DNA of 64,000 bases, from assembly GCA_946406115.1 (NCBI GenBank), contig OX291552.1, positions 5,270,001 to 5,334,000 on the forward strand, in the 5' to 3' direction. Below, one piece after another: positions 1 to 10,223 of this stretch. The stretch is from Apoda limacodes. Its lineage: Eukaryota; Arthropoda; Insecta; Lepidoptera; Limacodidae. The position numbers were made by a program, and so were the translations under genes. The notes beneath the pieces are model-generated. The model was not told the origin of the DNA, searched no databases, and saw nothing but the letters and a program-made list of their open reading frames with translations. Positions within the stretch are counted from its first letter, which is position 1; each line of letters opens with the position of its first letter.

Positions 1-309
1 CAAGAAGCTAGCCACCCATTCGCACAAACCTTCGGTCACTCCGTAAGATGGCAACTTCGATAGAATACCCAGGTGCCATACCTGATCGAACGCCTTCGCT
101 ATGTCTAGACTACATGCCAATGCCTCCCCCAGACTCACAATGGCTACTGCCACACACATCGCTGTGTGAGATACACTAGACTAAAGTTCACTAAAGCCAT
201 ATTAATGGTTGCAGAACAGGTCGTTTTTCTAGGTATTTTAGAAACTGTGTGTTGATCACATGCTTCATTACCTTGGAAAGTCTTCTAAGTTCCATGAAGG
301 CGGAAATTG
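1..309 (-). mobile_element. Jockey-like LINE reverse transcriptase fragment, left half
   Basis: Read on the minus strand this is a decayed non-LTR reverse transcriptase. The segment just before the element boundary encodes the FPPSWNLE-type stretch that precedes RT motif 1 in these LINEs. Further on, recognisable pieces resemble the AFDRVWH and VWGSALE regions but with frameshifts and stops. The reading continues upstream on the far side of the Polinton at 18265, so the Polinton inserted into this LINE. A related copy lies near 30.9-31.15 kb on the plus strand. Confidence 0.7.
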
Positions 310-315
310 CCTAGT
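310..315. repeat. 6-bp target site duplication, left copy (CCTAGT)
   Basis: CCTAGT directly precedes the left terminal inverted repeat, and the same six bases directly follow the right one at 18259-18264. Six base pairs is the duplication length made by Polinton integrases. Confidence 0.93.
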
Positions 316-420
316 AGTAGTATAATATTGGGCACTCTAGACCACCTCCGTGTCATCAGGCTCACTCCGTTCGCCTGCACTCCGGTGGCTTAGCGTGCCC
401 AATATTATGTTTTTGAGATC
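316..420 (+). repeat. Left terminal inverted repeat, 105 bp, self-complementary
   Basis: It is identical over 105 bases to the reverse complement of 18154-18258. The TIR is also internally palindromic: 322-335 pairs perfectly with 395-408 (14 bp), the adjoining CCACC and GGTGG can pair, and the centre holds a CAGGC/GCCTG hairpin. It is short for a Polinton TIR. Confidence 0.97.
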
Positions 421-454
421 AGTCATCGTTCGCCTTTTGAAACACGTTGTCCTT

Positions 455-2186
455 AACACGATTACAGAGAGCCCGTGGTAAGATCACTCTGTGAACCGTG
501 TATATCCTAAACCTTTCAGTTGGAAGACCCGTGGTAAGTTCTTCCTGGGGTGCCCGTGGTAAGATCAACCCCACCGAAAGGAATTCCTAACACGTTCAAC
601 TTGGAGCCCATGGTAAGATCACCTTATTGAACGCGATACCTAAAACACGATTACAGAGAGCCCGTGGTAAGATCACTCTGTGAACCGTGTATATCCTAAA
701 CCTTTCAGTTGGAAGACCCGTGGTAAGTTCTTCCTGGGGTGCCCGTGGTAAGATCAACCCCACCGAAAGGAATTCCTAACGCGTTCAACTTGGAGCCCAT
801 GGTAAGATCACCTTATTGAACGCGATACCTAAAACACGATTACAGAGAGCCCGTGGTAAGATCACTCTGTGAACCGTGTATATCCTTAACCTTTCAGTTG
901 GAAGACCCGTGGTAAGTTCTTCCTGGGGTGCCCGTGGTAAGATCAACCCCACCGAAAGGAATTCCTAACACGTTCCACTTGGAGCCTATGGTAAGATCAC
1001 CTTATTGAACGCGACACCTAAAACACGATTACAGAGAGCCCGTGGTAAGATCACTCTGTGAACCGTGTATATCCTAAACCTTTCAGTTGGAAGACCCGTG
1101 GTAAGTTCTTCCTGGGGTGCCCGTGGTAAGATCAACCCCACCGAAAGGAATTCCTAACACGTTCGACTTGGAGCCCATGGTAAGATCACCTTATTGAACG
1201 CGATACCTAAAACACGATTACAGAGAGCCCGTGGTAAGATCACTCTGTGAACCGTGTATATCCTAAACCTTTCAGTTGGAAGACCCGTGGTAAGTTCTTC
1301 CTGGGGTGCCCGTGGTAAGATCAACCCCACCGAAAGGAATTCCTAACACGTTCAACTTGGAGCCCATGGTAAGATCACCTTATTGAACGCGACACCTAAA
1401 ACACGATTACAGAGAGCCCGTGGTAAGATCACTCTGTGAACCGTGTATGTCCTAAACCTTTCAGTTGGAAGACCCGTGGTAAGTTCTTCCTGGGGTGCCC
1501 GTGGTAAGATCAACCCCACCGAAAGGAATTCCTAACACGTTCAACTTGGAGCCCATGGTAAGATCACCTTATTGAACGCGATACCTAAAACACGATTACA
1601 GAGAGCCCGTGGTAAGATCACTCTGTGAACCGTGTATATCCTAAACCTTTCAGTTGGAAGACCCGTGGTAAGTTCTTCCTGGGGTGCCCGTGGTAAGATC
1701 AACCCCACCGAAAGGAATTCCTAACACGTTCAACTTGGAGCCCATGGTAAGATCACCTTATTGAACGTGATACCTAAACACGATTACAGAGAGCCCGTGG
1801 TAAGATCACTCTGTAAACCGTGTATATTCTAAACCTTTCAGTTGGAAGACCCGTGGTAAGTTCTTTCTGGGGTGCCCGTGGTAAGATCAACCCCACCGAA
1901 AGGAATTCCTAACACGTTCAACTTGGAGCCCATGGTAAGATCACCTTATTGAACGCGACACCTAAAACACGATTACAGAGAGCCCGTGGTAAGATCACTC
2001 TGTGAACCGTGTATATCCTAAACCTTTCAGTTGGAAGACCCGTGGTAAGTTCTTCCTGGGGAGCCCGTGGTAAGATCAACCCCGCTGAAAGGAATTCCTA
2101 ACACAATCGCAATTGGTTGACAGACCCATGGTAAGATTCCGCCCGGGGAGCCCGTGGTAAGATCACCCCACGCCAACCGCGATTGT
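455..2186. repeat. Subterminal array of nine 189-bp repeats built from hairpins with a common loop
   Basis: Units begin at about 455, 644, 833, 1022, 1211, 1400, 1589, 1777 and 1966, a period of 188-189 bp. Each full unit has four stem-loops with nearly the same loop, CCCRTGGTAAG followed by ATC or TTC, but different stems: ACAGAG/CTCTGT, GGAAGA/TCTTCC, TGGGGT/ACCCCA and CGTTCAA/TTGAACG. Outer stems ACACG/CGTGT and CCTTTC/GAAAGG enclose the first hairpin and the second-third pair respectively. I count about 37 copies of the loop. The array exists only at the left (polymerase) end and has no counterpart at the right end. Its role is unknown; a replication-start, packaging or protein-binding region, or a structured RNA, is inferred. 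Confidence 0.93.
2103..2186. repeat. Array-terminating composite hairpin
   Basis: The last repeat lacks the usual fourth hairpin and ends in a different structure. An 8-bp outer stem, ACAATCGC at 2103-2110 with GCGATTGT at 2179-2186, is followed by TTGG/CCAA. It encloses two more copies of the shared loop, one on a GGGGAG-type stem closed by CCCC. Same loop and new stem sequence: the fold is kept while the bases change. Confidence 0.8.
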
Positions 2187-4900
2187 TTAATGTTCCAAAT
2201 TAGTGAACAGATCGAACGATCGAATTCATAATAAATAAAAGAAAAAAATTAAAAAAAAAAAAAAAATCACCTTTAACTTTTGAAAAACCAAATACCTTTT
2301 ACCATTTACCTTTTACCATTTTACCATAGAAGAATTACCTGCAGGTGTATAAAAAATAAAACAATGTTGGAAATAAAACAATGTGGAAATATCTACAGCT
2401 CAATCAAAGTTCATTACTGCTTTGAGTGAACTATAGAGTTTTGGTAGGATAGGTTTTTTTTAATTTGAACAGGTTACAAAAGTAAATACTTTTCTTTATA
2501 GTGTAGTGAAGTCTGGTCTGGTAAGAAGCATAGTACCTGCGAACAATAAAATATATTAGCACTGACAAGGTTCTTTTACAGTTATTAAAAATATTGAAAA
2601 CCAGCGAGTTACCTGAATGTCCCATGTAGGTACTTGGGTCTTAAATACTTGAAAGCTGACAGTTCTTAAAGTCGCAGCACTGTCTTCTCTGTAAACAATT
2701 TAAAAAAATATAATTATTATAGTTTTACGGTGTTTTTCTATACAAATTTTATACCTTGAACACAGGTACCTACAGTTTTGACTAATAAAAAGGAAACTAG
2801 CAGTAAGATAACAGGGATTTTTATTTTTAAGATGAAATAATAAATTAGATTAAGGCATTGAATCCGTACTAAGGAAGATCTAGTGCAGATCTAAAAAAAA
2901 TATAAAAAAAAATAAACTGTTGCATTAATTAAATATAAATAAAATCATGATAATTGCAACAGTGTTATAATACTGAGAGCTGAGCTGAGCAAAAACCATT
3001 GTGAAAACGTTAATTACATGTCTAATAATTTTATCAGCATATTTTTTATTTTATCCTAATATAATCAGAATATTTCCAATGAGCAATAAAATGTTACATT
3101 AAAAAAATCTCTATTTACTTGACAAAATGAACAACTAAAAATTATATATTATTTATTTTTAATTTTACAATAAATAAATAAGTAACACACTTTACTTACA
3201 GTATATAAATAAGTAAGTACTGCTTGATCACTTTTCTTGATTTTGGTAATTGCACTTTCACTAATTAAAGTTTTGAGACGTGTTCACAGCGCTACAAGTT
3301 TCTATGAGAAATGAGTTATAATAATTATTATAGAAATAATTCTCACGGTTTGCTTATACTCCGACCAATGAATCTTGAACACTTCGGAATTTAGAGCAAT
3401 TCAATCGTGTTTAGTATACGTTTTAACACCAGTATCTTATTGTTTTGTAGTATAATATCTAGGTTATATTAATATATTCTCACATACTTACAAATATGAG
3501 TGATTAATTTAACTGAAAAAAAAACAATTTGTTTTCACATTCATTGAGAAAATAAGTTTTATTATTTTTAAGCAAATTTTATATTATGCAAAATTTTAGA
3601 TGATTTGTTCATAATAGCGAATTTAGGTTATTTGTCCCTACCACAGAAGCAAAGCCTTCGTTAGACAAAGGAGGCTTAGGCTATTGGCCACCGCACCGGC
3701 CGGCCGCAAATTGGTGGATTAATTTAAGTACATAAATATATTATAAATACATTTTAGTTAATATAGTTCTATGTGGGTTCGTAACCGATTTGTCTTTTTT
3801 ATAATTTGGTATTTCATTAATGTAATATTTTAAAGTATCATGTATAGTTCAGCGACAAATACATAAACAAAGAGCCTTGCAAGCATAAAATAGTATCACG
3901 AACATAATATGAGAAGTTCATCTATTGCGAAATGTTACAGTCAAGTTAAAAAACATACGATAGTAAATATATCCGTATTGCTTATTTTTATATAAAGTTT
4001 TTGTAATCTTTGTTGTATAGCGAGTCATATAAGAAAAGTACTACTTAGTGTTTTTTTCCCTCTTTTTATGAAAAAAATCATACAACGTCTCAAAATTAAA
4101 TTATTGAAGTTATAAGTACAATAACTAACGAATCCAGTTTTCGAAAACATAAGTTTAAATCTAAGTTTTTGTTTATGATTTTTAAGTGTGGTATTTTGCC
4201 GAAATATGTGTTGAGAGGGGTGCAATTCGCGAAGCATTAATTTTATTTGACAATTAGTATTTTATAATATATGAAGGAGTTAATAAAGGATAATTTTAAT
4301 AAGAAATGTAACTTAGATTTTTAACCATTTGGTCAAATGTCTACAGTGCGACATTTTCAACATTTTACCGCGACCTAATATCAATTTACTACACATCCTT
4401 TGACGCAAGGCGACAAAGAATACCTAAGCGTGATAATTGCAAAGTATGCAATATTATTGATTTAGGGTTCGATTGGGTTCAATTTAAAAAAATCAAACGG
4501 TACATTTTATCTAGTCATGAGCTGTTTGAGTAAAATTGAAAACTTCGTTATAGACGTTATTAACTTTAGACATATTTCAATTTTAAACAACTGAATAGTA
4601 TAGAGAAGGTATAAAGTTATGTGTTAAGATGATTTTTAATGTTTGTCTATGTGTAATTACATCTGCAGGAATTATTTGTAATTATTACCTAGTACATGTC
4701 AAATTATTTCAAACCTCTAATGATAAAAAATAGGAGTTTTAAAAGGTAGATATCGTAGTAATAAAAATTAGGTGTTGTTATGACTCGCTCTTGACCGGTT
4801 TTTCTATTTTTGCTGACGAATCTATATTCAATAGCTTATAAGCTCACACAGGCTACAAGTAATTACATATTTTTTTGAAAATTTGTGCATTAAATACAGT
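2187..4900. other. AT-rich noncoding stretch of the Polinton
   Basis: About 2.7 kb between the hairpin array and the first spliced gene. It is very AT-rich, with oligo(A) near 2260. It has only short open frames with no recognisable domain, coding bias or splice partners. A small GC-rich patch near 3640-3715 looks like a piece of dispersed repeat. The promoter and 5' leader of the rightward gene block must lie in its right part, but I cannot pin a start site. Confidence 0.6.
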
Positions 4901-4939
4901 TGCTTCCGGTGTTAAATCCAGTTATTCTGATATTGAAAA

Positions 4940-6021
4940 ATGTAAGTAAGTACCTACTTATAACAAAAAATTTTTTTTGTTTTTAAATGTTTTTTTCTTA
5001 TAGTTGATTTTATTATTTCTATTTATTTCACAGGTCTGACTCAGAGTTCGAATCCAGCCAAGAAATCCTTGCGGTGGCGCCTACACCTCCGGTGTCTTCT
5101 AGAAAACTCTGCACATCCTCAATCGGTGCAAAAGCAGTGAAACCCAAAAACATCGCCTCATCCCGTAAGCGCCTTACATCGGATACGCTAAACGAAAAGA
5201 CAAGGTACTTATATAGTTGTGTTTCTATTTTAAAAATCTTTTGCTAAACTTAATGTAAAATTTGAAATAGGTATACATATACTTTACCTTTTCTGTGGTG
5301 TTTGCTTTGTAGTAGCACGAGCGATGATGTGACGTATGTGATGATTCATCATATCATAACGCGTGCAGGCAAATACATGTTTGATGATCGTATATAATTT
5401 GTATAATAGATTGTTATCAAAATAGATTATTTTTTTAAAATGTTTTTATTATTTGTTATATTAAATTGTTTTTATGATAGTACCTATTCATTACCGATTG
5501 ATAGATTGTGACCCTTATTACGCAACCATAAATAATGCTATTTTATTTTATTTCTTTTTGCACCACCAAGGTGGCAAACAAGCTTACGGTCCACCTAATC
5601 TTAAGTAGTTACTTCATGTCAATAAGAAGATAACTTTATTTGTTGTTTTGTTCCCAGTTCAAAAAAGAAGAACCGAAAAGACCTCTTCACAATTTTAAAT
5701 TTTGAGGAAAAAGCATCGAGCAGCAAGAAGAGTGTTCACAGTACAACATCCTCTTTTACATCGCGCGTTTCAACAGGTCAGACTCGTCGCGTTGGGAACT
5801 TTCAAGGAGACTTCTTCATTGATTTGAAGATTTACAACACGGGTGACGTTCAGGACGCTCCACCAGAGGAACGGTACAAGAAAGCCCTCGCAGCGGTAAA
5901 GCTACAGTGTGAGAGCTCTTCCAATGAATGGGGGGCTATACAGGAATTTCTCGCTATAGCCTTCAACTTGTTTAAGGATAGTGAGCCTACGCATTTTAAT
6001 AATAAGTTAAAATTTACCTAA
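4940..6021 (+). CDS. Spliced gene of unknown function, 178 aa, start codon split by intron
   Basis: I do not recognise the product. Coding exons are 4940-4941 (AT), 5034-5204 and 5658-6021. Donor GTAAGT at 4942 joins the acceptor ending at 5033, so the ATG is assembled from AT plus G and gives a start reading MSDSEFESSQE. The second intron has donor GTACTT at 5205 and acceptor TTCCCAG ending at 5657; it restores a Ser codon and keeps one open frame to the TAA at 6019. The predicted protein is Ser/Lys-rich in its first half (a low-complexity, probably disordered tail) and ends in a folded-looking region that includes a DVQDAPPEERYKKALAAVK stretch. It sits 136 bp upstream of polB on the same strand, so an early or regulatory role is possible. 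Introns were predicted by eye from splice consensus and frame continuity. Confidence 0.68.
5561..5610 (-). mobile_element. Fragment of a lepidopteran SINE 3' end inside the Polinton intron
   Basis: On the minus strand this matches, with several differences, the SINE tails seen at about 40.74-40.8 kb and 62.18-62.22 kb, whose shared core reads gcttgtttgccacctta. It lies inside the second intron of the 178-aa gene. The divergence means it is old or was acquired before this copy inserted. Confidence 0.55.
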
Positions 6022-6157
6022 AAAATATATTAACAATGGATTTATCTACATTATTTTATTTTTGAACTCACGCATTATACATTAAATATTCATGAGGTTA
6101 ATATAAGTATTTCATAACAACTTTCTGATATTTTGGTTTTCGTTAATTCATTAAAAA

Positions 6158-9100
6158 ATGCCTTTCTGTTCTGTTTGTAGCGTATCTGTCAATAATAAGT
6201 CATGGACTGGTCACGTAAGGAGCAATACTCATAAAAAAAATGATAAAACTCAACGCCATAGCGATGGGGTTGAAATTATTAGCTCGGCGTTTCGTCGACG
6301 CATTATTTCCTATAGACTAGTGGCTTTTGAACCTATTCCAAATAATTTATCTATGTTTTTAAACTCTCTTCGTAGTAAAATAATGTTACTTTTGAGTGAA
6401 AACTTACAAAAACATACCTGTCTAAAGGTAAATTTGGAGTTATTTTCAATTTTTGTTTTGTTTAAAAATAACAAGCAAGAAATTAAGTCCTTCAGTACAA
6501 AAAACATACCAATTTATTATAATTACGATTTTAATAAGTTTTTTTCAAAAGTTGTTAATACTTTAACAAAGAAAGTTGAAGAGTTTGAGCAACGTGAAAG
6601 CGGTTGGGCCTTCCTAAGTGCTTCACATTTGGAGGTAAATGTAAACCGTTACCAACCGTTGCGGGGTGGGGAGGGGTCCACATTTATACAACTGCCGAGA
6701 GTCATAAAGAATAAAAAGGCTTGTCTTAACATTCAGAATAACGATGAGTTTTGTTTTTTATGGAGTGTTATGGCAAACCTTTACCCAGCAAAATATCATT
6801 CTGAAAGAGTAACATCTTATCCTCATTTTCGTGATGTTTTGAACATAGATGGCATGTCTTTTCCCGTTACGTTTACAGATATCCACATTTTTGAAAAAAA
6901 TAATCCACAGCTTAAATTCATAATTTTTGGTTTGCAAAACAATAAGACCATAACGGGACCATTGTATAAGTCTGAAAATATAAGTAATAAAAAAATCATA
7001 CATTTGTTGTTTTTTGAAAATAATGGTAAATCGCATTACTGTCTCATTAAGGATTTGTCACGGCTTGTTCGTAAACAAATAACAAACCATCACGGGAAAC
7101 TGTATTTTTGCGACACGTGTTTAGTATTTTTTAAAACACAAATCGAAGTTGATAATCACGTTTGTGGTGGAATAGTGACTTTATTACCGGAAAAGGGTTC
7201 AGTAATCAAATTCAAAAATTATGACCGTAAACAAAATGTCCCCGTCGTAATTTACGCGGACATGGAAACTTTATTGAAGCCGTGCTATAAAGAACCATCA
7301 GGCACTTCGAATACAGAAACGTTACAACATCATATTCCAGCAGCGTTTGCTTATCAAATTGTTTGTACAGCGGACCCGAACCATAATCGATATGTGTCTT
7401 ACCGCGGCGTTGACTGTATTGAAACATTTATCGATTATCTTTATAGAGACGCGCGTAAAATACACCAAATTCTATCTCAAAATGTTCCTATTATTTTTAA
7501 TGAAAATGATGCAAAAGATTTTAAAAATGCTACCCTTTGCCATATTTGCCGGAATTTTTTATTTGGTGACAAAGTGAAAGATCATTGTCATATATCAGGC
7601 CGTTATCGTGGTGCAGCTCATAACTATTGTAATTTACAATACAAAATTCCCAAATTTGTACCGATATTTTTCCACAATCTGGCAGGCTATGACAGCCATC
7701 TGTTTATCAAAAATCTAGGAGAAGCTCCAGGAGCGATAAAAATCATTCCTAAAACTAAAGAGAACTATATCTCATTTACTAAATTCATTCCAGTTTCCGA
7801 TGAAGAATTCATTCAGCTACGATTTGTAGATTCTTATAAATTTTTAGGCACCAGTTTAGAAAAGTTGGCTAAAACTTTAAAAAAAGAACATTTTATACAT
7901 CTTCGTAGATGTTTTTTAAATCCAACTCAATTCGATTTAGTTACACGTAAAGGAGTTTATCCTTACGAATATATGGATAAATGGGATCGTTACAATGAAC
8001 AGAAACTTCCTAAAAAAGAATGTTTTTACAGTTCTCTTACTAATGAAACTATTTCGGATGAGGATTACGAACACGCGCAAACAGTTTGGCGCGCATTTGA
8101 TATTTTAAATCTCGGTCAGTACACTGATTTATATTTGCAAATTGATGTGCTTTTGCTGACGGATATTTTCGAAAATTTTAGGCAAACATGCAAACGTCAC
8201 TATCTTCTCGATCCAGCATATTACTTAACAGCAAGTAGCTTATCATGGGATAGCATGCTTTTTAAAACAGGTGTCGAGCTTGAACTCATTGGAGATTTAG
8301 AAATAATTAGAATGATTCAAGCCGGTATAAGGGGCGGTGTTTGTATGTGTTCGCACAGATATGCAGAAGCTAACAATAAACACGTTTTACACTATGATCC
8401 TTTGTTAACTGACTCATATATAGTCTACATAGATTGTAATAATCTTTATGGATACAGCATGTGCCAAGCTTTGCCTTTTTCAAACTTTCGTTTTTTGAGT
8501 CAATCTGAAATAGTTAATTTTAATGTTAACAATGTATCAAATGATGCTGATTACGGGTTTATACTCGAAGTCGATTTGATTTATCCTAAAGAATTGCATG
8601 GAAAACATAACGAGTTACCGTTTTGTCCAGAAAAAAGTATTCCTCCCGGAGGGAAAACTTCTAAACTTATTCCGAATTTATTCGACAAATATTTTTACGT
8701 AATTCACTATGTGAATTTAAAAACTTGTATAAAACACGGTTTAATCCTTGAAAAAGTGCATCGCGTTATTACGTTTAGGCAGAGCTCTTACCTAAAACAA
8801 TACATCGATCTAAATACAAGTTTAAGACAAAACGCAAAATCGGAATTTGAACAAGACTTTTTTAAATTGTTAAACAATAGTATCTTTGGTAAAACATTAG
8901 AAAACAACGAACGAAGGGTTAAGGTACAGTTAGTGAATCAATGGTCTGACACCCAAAATAAAACTAAAAAGAAAAATAGCGCAGACAAATTAATAGCAAG
9001 TCCGAGTTTTCATAGTGTTTCAGTCTTTACTGAAAATTTGGTTGCTATACAAACCAAGCCTGAACAGATAATTTTAGATAAGCCTCTATACATAGGGTTT

Positions 9101-9673
9101 ACAGTGCTCGAGCTATCTAAAGCTCACATGTACGATTTTCATTACTCTATTGTTCAACCATTTTATGGTAAACGCGTACGCATGTGCTATACTGATACAG
9201 ACAGTTTCATATATCACATAAAAACACATGACTTTTATAAAGACCTAAAAAAACATTTTATACAGTACTTCGATACTAGCAATTATGGTTTACAAAATGA
9301 CTATGACTTGCCACTAATAAATAAAAAAGTTCCAGGTCTTTTTAAAGACGAAATGGGAGGGGATATTATTACAAAGTTTGTAGGCCTACGTTCTAAATTG
9401 TACTGCGTTAAAACTGCAAACAGTATTATTAAAAAAGCTAAAGGTGTAAAGACATGTGTTGTACGAAATTTAAGTTTTTCAAATTATAGAAAAACATTGT
9501 TTAAAGGCGGTGTCATAAAAAAAAAAAATATTTTATTCAAATCTATAAAACACGAAGTGTTCACGCGTAGCGTTAAAAAGATTGCCTTGTCAAGCAACGA
9601 CGATAAGCGATTGGTGTCAGGAGATAAAGTGTCTACGACAGCATGGGGTCACGTGTCTATTTTAGGGGTATAA
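6158..9673 (+). CDS. polB: Protein-primed family B DNA polymerase
   Basis: A 1171-aa PolB of the DNA_pol_B_2 type, the replicative polymerase of Polintons, adintoviruses and bidnaviruses, thought to start synthesis from a terminal protein. Visible in order: a C2H2 finger at residues 4-25; exonuclease motif I (ADMETLL, ~368); a treble-clef/HNH-like cluster CHIC ... DHCHISGRYRGAAHNYCN (~460-492), as in endonuclease VII-like proteins; Exo II HNLAGYDSH (~505); Exo III with Tyr and Asp (~655); polymerase motif A DCNNLYGYSM (~758); motif B NNSIFGK (~905); motif C YTDTDSF (~1010); and a KLY motif (~1080). All catalytic residues look intact. The ATG at 6158 is the natural start because the finger follows at once. 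The end overlaps the next gene by 31 bp. Confidence 0.97.
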   Translation: MPFCSVCSVSVNNKSWTGHVRSNTHKKNDKTQRHSDGVEIISSAFRRRIISYRLVAFEPIPNNLSMFLNSLRSKIMLLLSENLQKHTCLKVNLELFSIFVLFKNNKQEIKSFSTKNIPIYYNYDFNKFFSKVVNTLTKKVEEFEQRESGWAFLSASHLEVNVNRYQPLRGGEGSTFIQLPRVIKNKKACLNIQNNDEFCFLWSVMANLYPAKYHSERVTSYPHFRDVLNIDGMSFPVTFTDIHIFEKNNPQLKFIIFGLQNNKTITGPLYKSENISNKKIIHLLFFENNGKSHYCLIKDLSRLVRKQITNHHGKLYFCDTCLVFFKTQIEVDNHVCGGIVTLLPEKGSVIKFKNYDRKQNVPVVIYADMETLLKPCYKEPSGTSNTETLQHHIPAAFAYQIVCTADPNHNRYVSYRGVDCIETFIDYLYRDARKIHQILSQNVPIIFNENDAKDFKNATLCHICRNFLFGDKVKDHCHISGRYRGAAHNYCNLQYKIPKFVPIFFHNLAGYDSHLFIKNLGEAPGAIKIIPKTKENYISFTKFIPVSDEEFIQLRFVDSYKFLGTSLEKLAKTLKKEHFIHLRRCFLNPTQFDLVTRKGVYPYEYMDKWDRYNEQKLPKKECFYSSLTNETISDEDYEHAQTVWRAFDILNLGQYTDLYLQIDVLLLTDIFENFRQTCKRHYLLDPAYYLTASSLSWDSMLFKTGVELELIGDLEIIRMIQAGIRGGVCMCSHRYAEANNKHVLHYDPLLTDSYIVYIDCNNLYGYSMCQALPFSNFRFLSQSEIVNFNVNNVSNDADYGFILEVDLIYPKELHGKHNELPFCPEKSIPPGGKTSKLIPNLFDKYFYVIHYVNLKTCIKHGLILEKVHRVITFRQSSYLKQYIDLNTSLRQNAKSEFEQDFFKLLNNSIFGKTLENNERRVKVQLVNQWSDTQNKTKKKNSADKLIASPSFHSVSVFTENLVAIQTKPEQIILDKPLYIGFTVLELSKAHMYDFHYSIVQPFYGKRVRMCYTDTDSFIYHIKTHDFYKDLKKHFIQYFDTSNYGLQNDYDLPLINKKVPGLFKDEMGGDIITKFVGLRSKLYCVKTANSIIKKAKGVKTCVVRNLSFSNYRKTLFKGGVIKKKNILFKSIKHEVFTRSVKKIALSSNDDKRLVSGDKVSTTAWGHVSILGV

Positions 9674-10176
9674 GTTACTTGTCAACCATATGTGTCTTAA
9701 AACATACATACGAATATAACGGTCTACAGTTAATAATTGCACTATGGGGCGACATCGATTTCAAACCAAAAGTCAAGATATTGCAAAGTGATTGTGAAAT
9801 AGTAACATTAACCTCAAGTGATTTTGGTTATATTAAAAATATTCTAAATTTAAATACTTGTGATATGCATGAATTATATGTCTTTTTATACTGTGTAAAA
9901 CTGTGTGATTACGAAATTGTTACAAAAGTACTAGGTATCTTAAAAAAAATTTACCGTTGTATGTGTATATATTTCGATTATCTTTTAAGTTTAGATGAAT
10001 ATGTGTCTGAATGCATTACACGTTTTAAAAAAATTATTAAACAAGACACACTTTCTTCCGTTGAAAACATTTACTATAGACTATTGTGTAATTGTAATAC
10101 CGAGTCTTTGGTTGAAAATGAAATAGTGACTATTGGGTTTGATTATTTTTTACCTTTTGTAATTTTCAACTTATAA
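9643..10176 (+). CDS. Unknown 177-aa protein overlapping the end of polB
   Basis: I do not recognise this protein. The ATG at 9643 lies inside the last codons of polB in another frame, and the gene ends just before a polyadenylation signal at 10224. It has many Tyr, Cys, Ile and Leu residues and no clear signal peptide, membrane span or metal site. The middle (SDFGYIKNILNL to CDYEIVTKVL) looks helical. Position and strand suggest it is expressed with polB, perhaps by downstream initiation on the same transcript; it could be a replication accessory protein, but that is only inference from context. Confidence 0.6.
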   Translation: MGSRVYFRGISYLSTICVLKHTYEYNGLQLIIALWGDIDFKPKVKILQSDCEIVTLTSSDFGYIKNILNLNTCDMHELYVFLYCVKLCDYEIVTKVLGILKKIYRCMCIYFDYLLSLDEYVSECITRFKKIIKQDTLSSVENIYYRLLCNCNTESLVENEIVTIGFDYFLPFVIFNL

Positions 10177-10223
10177 ATATTTTAAAAAATTGTTTAATAA
10201 TTGTATAGTGCATGATTATTGAA

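Noticed and set aside
455..2186. CRISPR-like array
   Set aside because: Regular repeats are present, but there are no unique spacers; the whole 189-bp unit repeats and the setting is eukaryotic.
2431..4237. Short minus-strand open frames of 60-70 codons in the left noncoding part
   Set aside because: AT-rich composition, no domain, no promoter or splice context; typical chance frames.
5824..6021. A stand-alone 65-aa gene
   Set aside because: It would need a TTG start; the frame is the end of a longer spliced gene.
7212..7577. Small open frames inside polB on other frames
   Set aside because: Shadows of the polymerase coding sequence.
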